The translations under genes were made by a program, and so were the position numbers. A stretch of 39,636 nt of DNA from Planctomycetaceae bacterium (GTDB taxonomy: Bacteria > Planctomycetota > Planctomycetia > Pirellulales > Thermoguttaceae), in the NCBI GenBank assembly GCA_031268995.1, contig JAIRWK010000317.1, positions 1 to 39,636 of the forward strand, read 5' to 3'. The notes below the pieces were generated by a model that was not told where the DNA came from, did not search any database, and saw nothing but the letters and a program-made list of their open reading frames with translations. Below, one piece after another: positions 36,014 through 39,636 of the stretch; within the stretch, counting starts at the first letter, position 1, and every line of letters begins with the position of its first letter.

Positions 36014-39000
36014 ATGAGAAATTGCTTTATTATTTGTGTGGTGATTTTGTTTTTTATTATTTTGGGCAATGATTTAATTTGTGCGGAACGGGATCGCGAG
36101 CGGGTGCGGGAGCGTTTTTGGCAAATTCTGGTTGAATCGCCGCGTCGAGGCGCAACATTTGATCGTGTCTATAATTATTATGCGGAATCAAATGCAGTCG
36201 ATCAACTTATAGACAAAGGTTTGGAGTTATCGAGGCAAAAGCCGGATGTTGCGGGTTCGTGGGTTTTACTTGGTTTGATTTATGAGCGTTGCGGTGAGTT
36301 GGGGAGTGGGATTGAGGCGTTTAGGCGGGCAGTTGAGATCAATAAATTTGATTCGTTGGTGTTTTATTATCTTGGCGAAATGTTGATCGCGCAAGGAAAT
36401 TTGCGAGAAGCGGCGGATGTGTTGGATAAGGCATTGCAAAATAAACCGGCGAATAAACATGAGCTTCGGTCTATTCTTTTATTGTTGGGCAAGACATCGG
36501 AGCGCTTGGGTGATTCAAGAAAAGCCGATGCCGTTTGGTCGCAACTCGAACAACTTTACCCGAACAACCCCGAAATAATTACCGTAATAACAAGTATTCT
36601 TGAAGCGGAGGGGCGGATTGACGAAGCGATAAAGCGGTACGAACGATATCTGAAAGTTCAGCCTAGCGGTTATAATTTTGTCCGATTTAAGTTGGCGGTG
36701 ATTGGGTTGAATATGCGGGCGGGCGAGGGATTTTCGCCGGTTGGTGATTATGCGGAGTTGTTGGACAAGGTTGATGCGGGTGGTTGGATGGCGGAGATTG
36801 TTAGGAGGCGTTTGGAGCTGTATTTTTCAGAGCGAAATGATTTTGTCGGGCTTGCGAATTTTTATGAAAAGCGATTGCGAGATCACCCAAACGAACCCGC
36901 CGTGATTCTGCAACTCGCAAATTTGTTTGTAAAACTTGATCGCAAAACGGATGCGTTGGAGTTGCTTAACGGTTCTATTGAGAAATTTCCCAAAGATGTT
37001 TTATTGCGGCGGGCAATAATTGATATTTACGTCACAGAAAATAATTTTGATAAAGCAATCACGCAATACCAACAAATCATCTCAATTACTCCCGCCGATT
37101 CAAGTGTTCTGATTGCTTGGGGCGAGTTGGTTATGAAAACGGAGCGGGCGGACAAACGCGGCGAAGCTGCAAAAATCTGGTCGCGGTTAATTGATTTATC
37201 GCCGAATGATCCGTTAGTTGCGATTCGGGTTGCGGAGTTAGCGGCGAAGTATGGTATGGTTGAGTTTGCGGAAAAATATTACAAACGGGCGGTAGTTTTG
37301 CGTCCTGATGATGCGGCGTTTCGCGAGTATCTTGGTTTTTTTTATTACAGTCAGTCCGAATTCAAAAAGGCTGTCGAAACAATTCAATCAATCGCCGAAG
37401 GTGAACGAAAAAACGCCGAAACTCTCGTCCTCGCCGGAACTTTACTCCAATCAATTCAAGCCGAAACGGAAGCCTTCAACGCATTTGAAAACGCCGTAAA
37501 AATTGCTCCAAAAAATCCAATGATAAAATTGAAATATATTGAATCATTGATTCGCCGTCATGAAATTGATCGCGCAATTTCGCAATTGATTGAGTCCGAT
37601 CAATTGATTATAAGCGACGATGAGTTTGATATGTTTTTGCGCAACGAAATTAGAATTGTGTTGCGAAGTTCGCAGATGGACAATATTTTGAGCAAATTGA
37701 CAAATGAAAGTTTAGAAAAATCGTCCAATATACCGAAGCCGGTATGGGCGGTAGGCTTCGCCCATGAACAACCGCTTCGCGATGCTACGCTTGCGTGTTC
37801 AGTTTCGGGAATTTCAAAACAGCTTGAGTATAATATTGCAACAAAAAAGCCGCGGCAGAGATTATATTGGCGGCTTGCGGTTTACAATCAATACGCGGGC
37901 AAAAGTGAAGTTGCGGTTAAAATGATGGATGCCGCGATTGAATATGTTGAAGTTATGCCGGATACGGTGTCGTTGCGAATATTGCAAACGGCGGCTGAGC
38001 TTTACGCGACTTGCGGCGCGGCGGATAAAGCGGTCAAATTTTTACAAATACTCGCAGCCCAAAATAACATAATGCAACCCGTATATCTTCGGCAACTTGC
38101 GGAATTGCAAATTAAAACTGGCGACCAAAACGCCGCTGCCCAAACGGTTGACCGTTTATTTAACTCCGGTACCGCCAATACAACAACCACAATATCAACT
38201 GCCGAATTGCTTCTCAATTTGGGACGAATAAAAGACGCAATTGATCTGTTGCGGCGAAGTTCGCGTTCAAAGCCGAATGAATTATTGATACAAAAAATGC
38301 TCATCGAATATTTGGCAAAAGACGGACAAACAAAAAACGCAATTGATGCGGCGTTGCGTTTATTTGACCGGCTTGACGACGTGGAGGGCAAAATGCAGTT
38401 GGCGAAATTGACGGCGGAATATTGTAAGGCTATCGGCGACAACGAAAAAAATATTGACGGCACAAAAAACGCTGAAAAATTTAGAAATGATAAGTTGCGT
38501 GAATTATTGTACAAAATAAGAATTTTGCCTGGCAAGCGTTTATCTGTGCTTTGTGTTGCGAGCGTGTTTGAGGTTTTGGAGGATTTTGTTTCGGCGCGGT
38601 CGGAGCTTGAGGGATTTTTCATTTTGTCCGAAGGAAAGCAGAACGCGGATAAATTATTGTTACAAAAATTAGTAACTGTTACGAAAAAATTACACGACTA
38701 CGAGGCGGCGGTCAAATATCAAGAATTGATTTGCAAAAATCATTCGGATTCGGCGGAATTTGACAAGTTATTTATACTCTACGATCTTGCTGGTAACCGC
38801 GAAAAAAGCTCGCAACTGTTCATGCAACAAATATTAAATAAAACCGAAATCAATGAACAAATTATAATGATTGACAGAATGATTTGTCGTGAGGAGTATG
38901 ATGCGGTTGAGCATGTGCTTGCGTTTTTTGAGATACATGAGGAGCTGAATTGGGAGATAATGTATCGGCAAATAGTAATCGCCGCATACAAAAAACAGAA

Positions 39001-39463
39001 AAATTTGCCCGAACTAGTACAAAAATTCCGCAAACAAAAATTCGTCAACAACGCCGTGAATAACCACAATAAACACACGCCCGATGATCAATTGACAAAA
39101 TATCTCAAAGATCAATTCAACAACAACGCATGGATTTTATCGGACAATTTACCGACGAATGATTTTAGTATTTGGGGCAAAGATTCGGAGATGTTGTCGA
39201 TTTTCAGGCAACAGGAGATTTTTTTATTGACATTGTGTGGTGAGCGGTTGTGGCGTAATCCAAATTATCGTACATTTAATAACGTTCCGCCGCCCAAGCC
39301 GTTTTATTATATTGATAATTTTTCGGATGCGAAATTTTTTGCGTTATGTTGGTTGTTACGGGAAGAGGACGCAGACAAAATTATTCACAACAACGAAATA
39401 ACCGGCGACGAAACAAAACGCCTAAAAGCATTATCAGAATCCCTGAAAAAAAATACACCGTAG
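36014..39463 (+). CDS. large exported TPR-repeat protein with in-frame repeat insertion
   Basis: Multiple TPR units (e.g. 'SWVLLGLIYERCGELGSGIEAFRRAVEINKFDSLVFYYLGEMLIAQGNLREAADVLDKAL'); GGAGG upstream of ATG 36014; residues 'IPKPVWAVGFAHEQPLRDATLACSVSGISKQLEY' are encoded by a repeat copy. Confidence 0.85.
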   Translation: MRNCFIICVVILFFIILGNDLICAERDRERVRERFWQILVESPRRGATFDRVYNYYAESNAVDQLIDKGLELSRQKPDVAGSWVLLGLIYERCGELGSGIEAFRRAVEINKFDSLVFYYLGEMLIAQGNLREAADVLDKALQNKPANKHELRSILLLLGKTSERLGDSRKADAVWSQLEQLYPNNPEIITVITSILEAEGRIDEAIKRYERYLKVQPSGYNFVRFKLAVIGLNMRAGEGFSPVGDYAELLDKVDAGGWMAEIVRRRLELYFSERNDFVGLANFYEKRLRDHPNEPAVILQLANLFVKLDRKTDALELLNGSIEKFPKDVLLRRAIIDIYVTENNFDKAITQYQQIISITPADSSVLIAWGELVMKTERADKRGEAAKIWSRLIDLSPNDPLVAIRVAELAAKYGMVEFAEKYYKRAVVLRPDDAAFREYLGFFYYSQSEFKKAVETIQSIAEGERKNAETLVLAGTLLQSIQAETEAFNAFENAVKIAPKNPMIKLKYIESLIRRHEIDRAISQLIESDQLIISDDEFDMFLRNEIRIVLRSSQMDNILSKLTNESLEKSSNIPKPVWAVGFAHEQPLRDATLACSVSGISKQLEYNIATKKPRQRLYWRLAVYNQYAGKSEVAVKMMDAAIEYVEVMPDTVSLRILQTAAELYATCGAADKAVKFLQILAAQNNIMQPVYLRQLAELQIKTGDQNAAAQTVDRLFNSGTANTTTTISTAELLLNLGRIKDAIDLLRRSSRSKPNELLIQKMLIEYLAKDGQTKNAIDAALRLFDRLDDVEGKMQLAKLTAEYCKAIGDNEKNIDGTKNAEKFRNDKLRELLYKIRILPGKRLSVLCVASVFEVLEDFVSARSELEGFFILSEGKQNADKLLLQKLVTVTKKLHDYEAAVKYQELICKNHSDSAEFDKLFILYDLAGNREKSSQLFMQQILNKTEINEQIIMIDRMICREEYDAVEHVLAFFEIHEELNWEIMYRQIVIAAYKKQKNLPELVQKFRKQKFVNNAVNNHNKHTPDDQLTKYLKDQFNNNAWILSDNLPTNDFSIWGKDSEMLSIFRQQEIFLLTLCGERLWRNPNYRTFNNVPPPKPFYYIDNFSDAKFFALCWLLREEDADKIIHNNEITGDETKRLKALSESLKKNTP
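37729..37832 (+). mobile_element. ~100-bp TA element, in frame inside the TPR protein gene
   Basis: 'tataccgaagccggtatgggcggtaggcttcgcccatgaacaaccgcttcgcgatgctacgcttgcgtgttcagtttcgggaatttcaaaacagcttgagtata'. Confidence 0.95.
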
Positions 39464-39636
39464 TCCCGGTGTGGACGCAAGCATTCCACGCATCGCCCTG
39501 AAATAAAATTACCATCTCATGTTACGCACTCTCAGTAGAAAGTGCCTGAATAATTTGTCAAAGAGCATTTTCCGTAGCCCCGCATGGGGCGAGATTATCA
39601 AACATTCAGCAACTAGACTTTGAACGCTTATCAATT

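Noticed and set aside
241-37832. Many similar ~100-bp repeats considered as a CRISPR array
   Set aside because: Copies are dispersed over the whole window, occur in both orientations, have no regular spacers and no cas genes nearby.

Overview
AT-rich window that looks like a planctomycete chromosome (lineage inferred from two DUF1559/prepilin-type genes, small paired lipoproteins and a planctomycete-style giant membrane protein). I support about 22 genes. They include a giant Asn/Lys-rich membrane protein, PaaI-type thioesterase, DUF1638 protein, two DUF1559 + lipoprotein pairs, Fsr-like MFS transporter, GT9 glycosyltransferase, XrtA-type polysaccharide deacetylase, rplS, purL, tsaE, DtxR-type regulator, metallophosphoesterase, nadB, cheA, rplU, a PaaK-like ligase and a TPR protein. 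The most notable signal is a dispersed ~99-100 bp element (TATACCGWAGCCGG...CAGCTTGAGTATA) with imperfect terminal inverted repeats and an apparent TA target duplication. It has more than 20 full or partial copies here. A filled/empty site pair and a nested copy argue for real transposition. Three copies sit in frame inside unrelated genes, each read in a different one of the element's frames. All three belong to the 100-bp subtype and have net insert lengths divisible by 3. This resembles the Rickettsia palindromic element phenomenon but with MITE-like ends. Other copies or remnants appear to supply start or stop codons to neighbouring genes. Secondary signals are G tracts of 14 and 15 nt inside the 5' ends of both DUF1559 genes (possible phase variation), a second palindromic family with an apparent in-frame copy in purL, and several families of interspersed or nested hairpins. 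No searches were run; family calls are from reading the sequence and translations.
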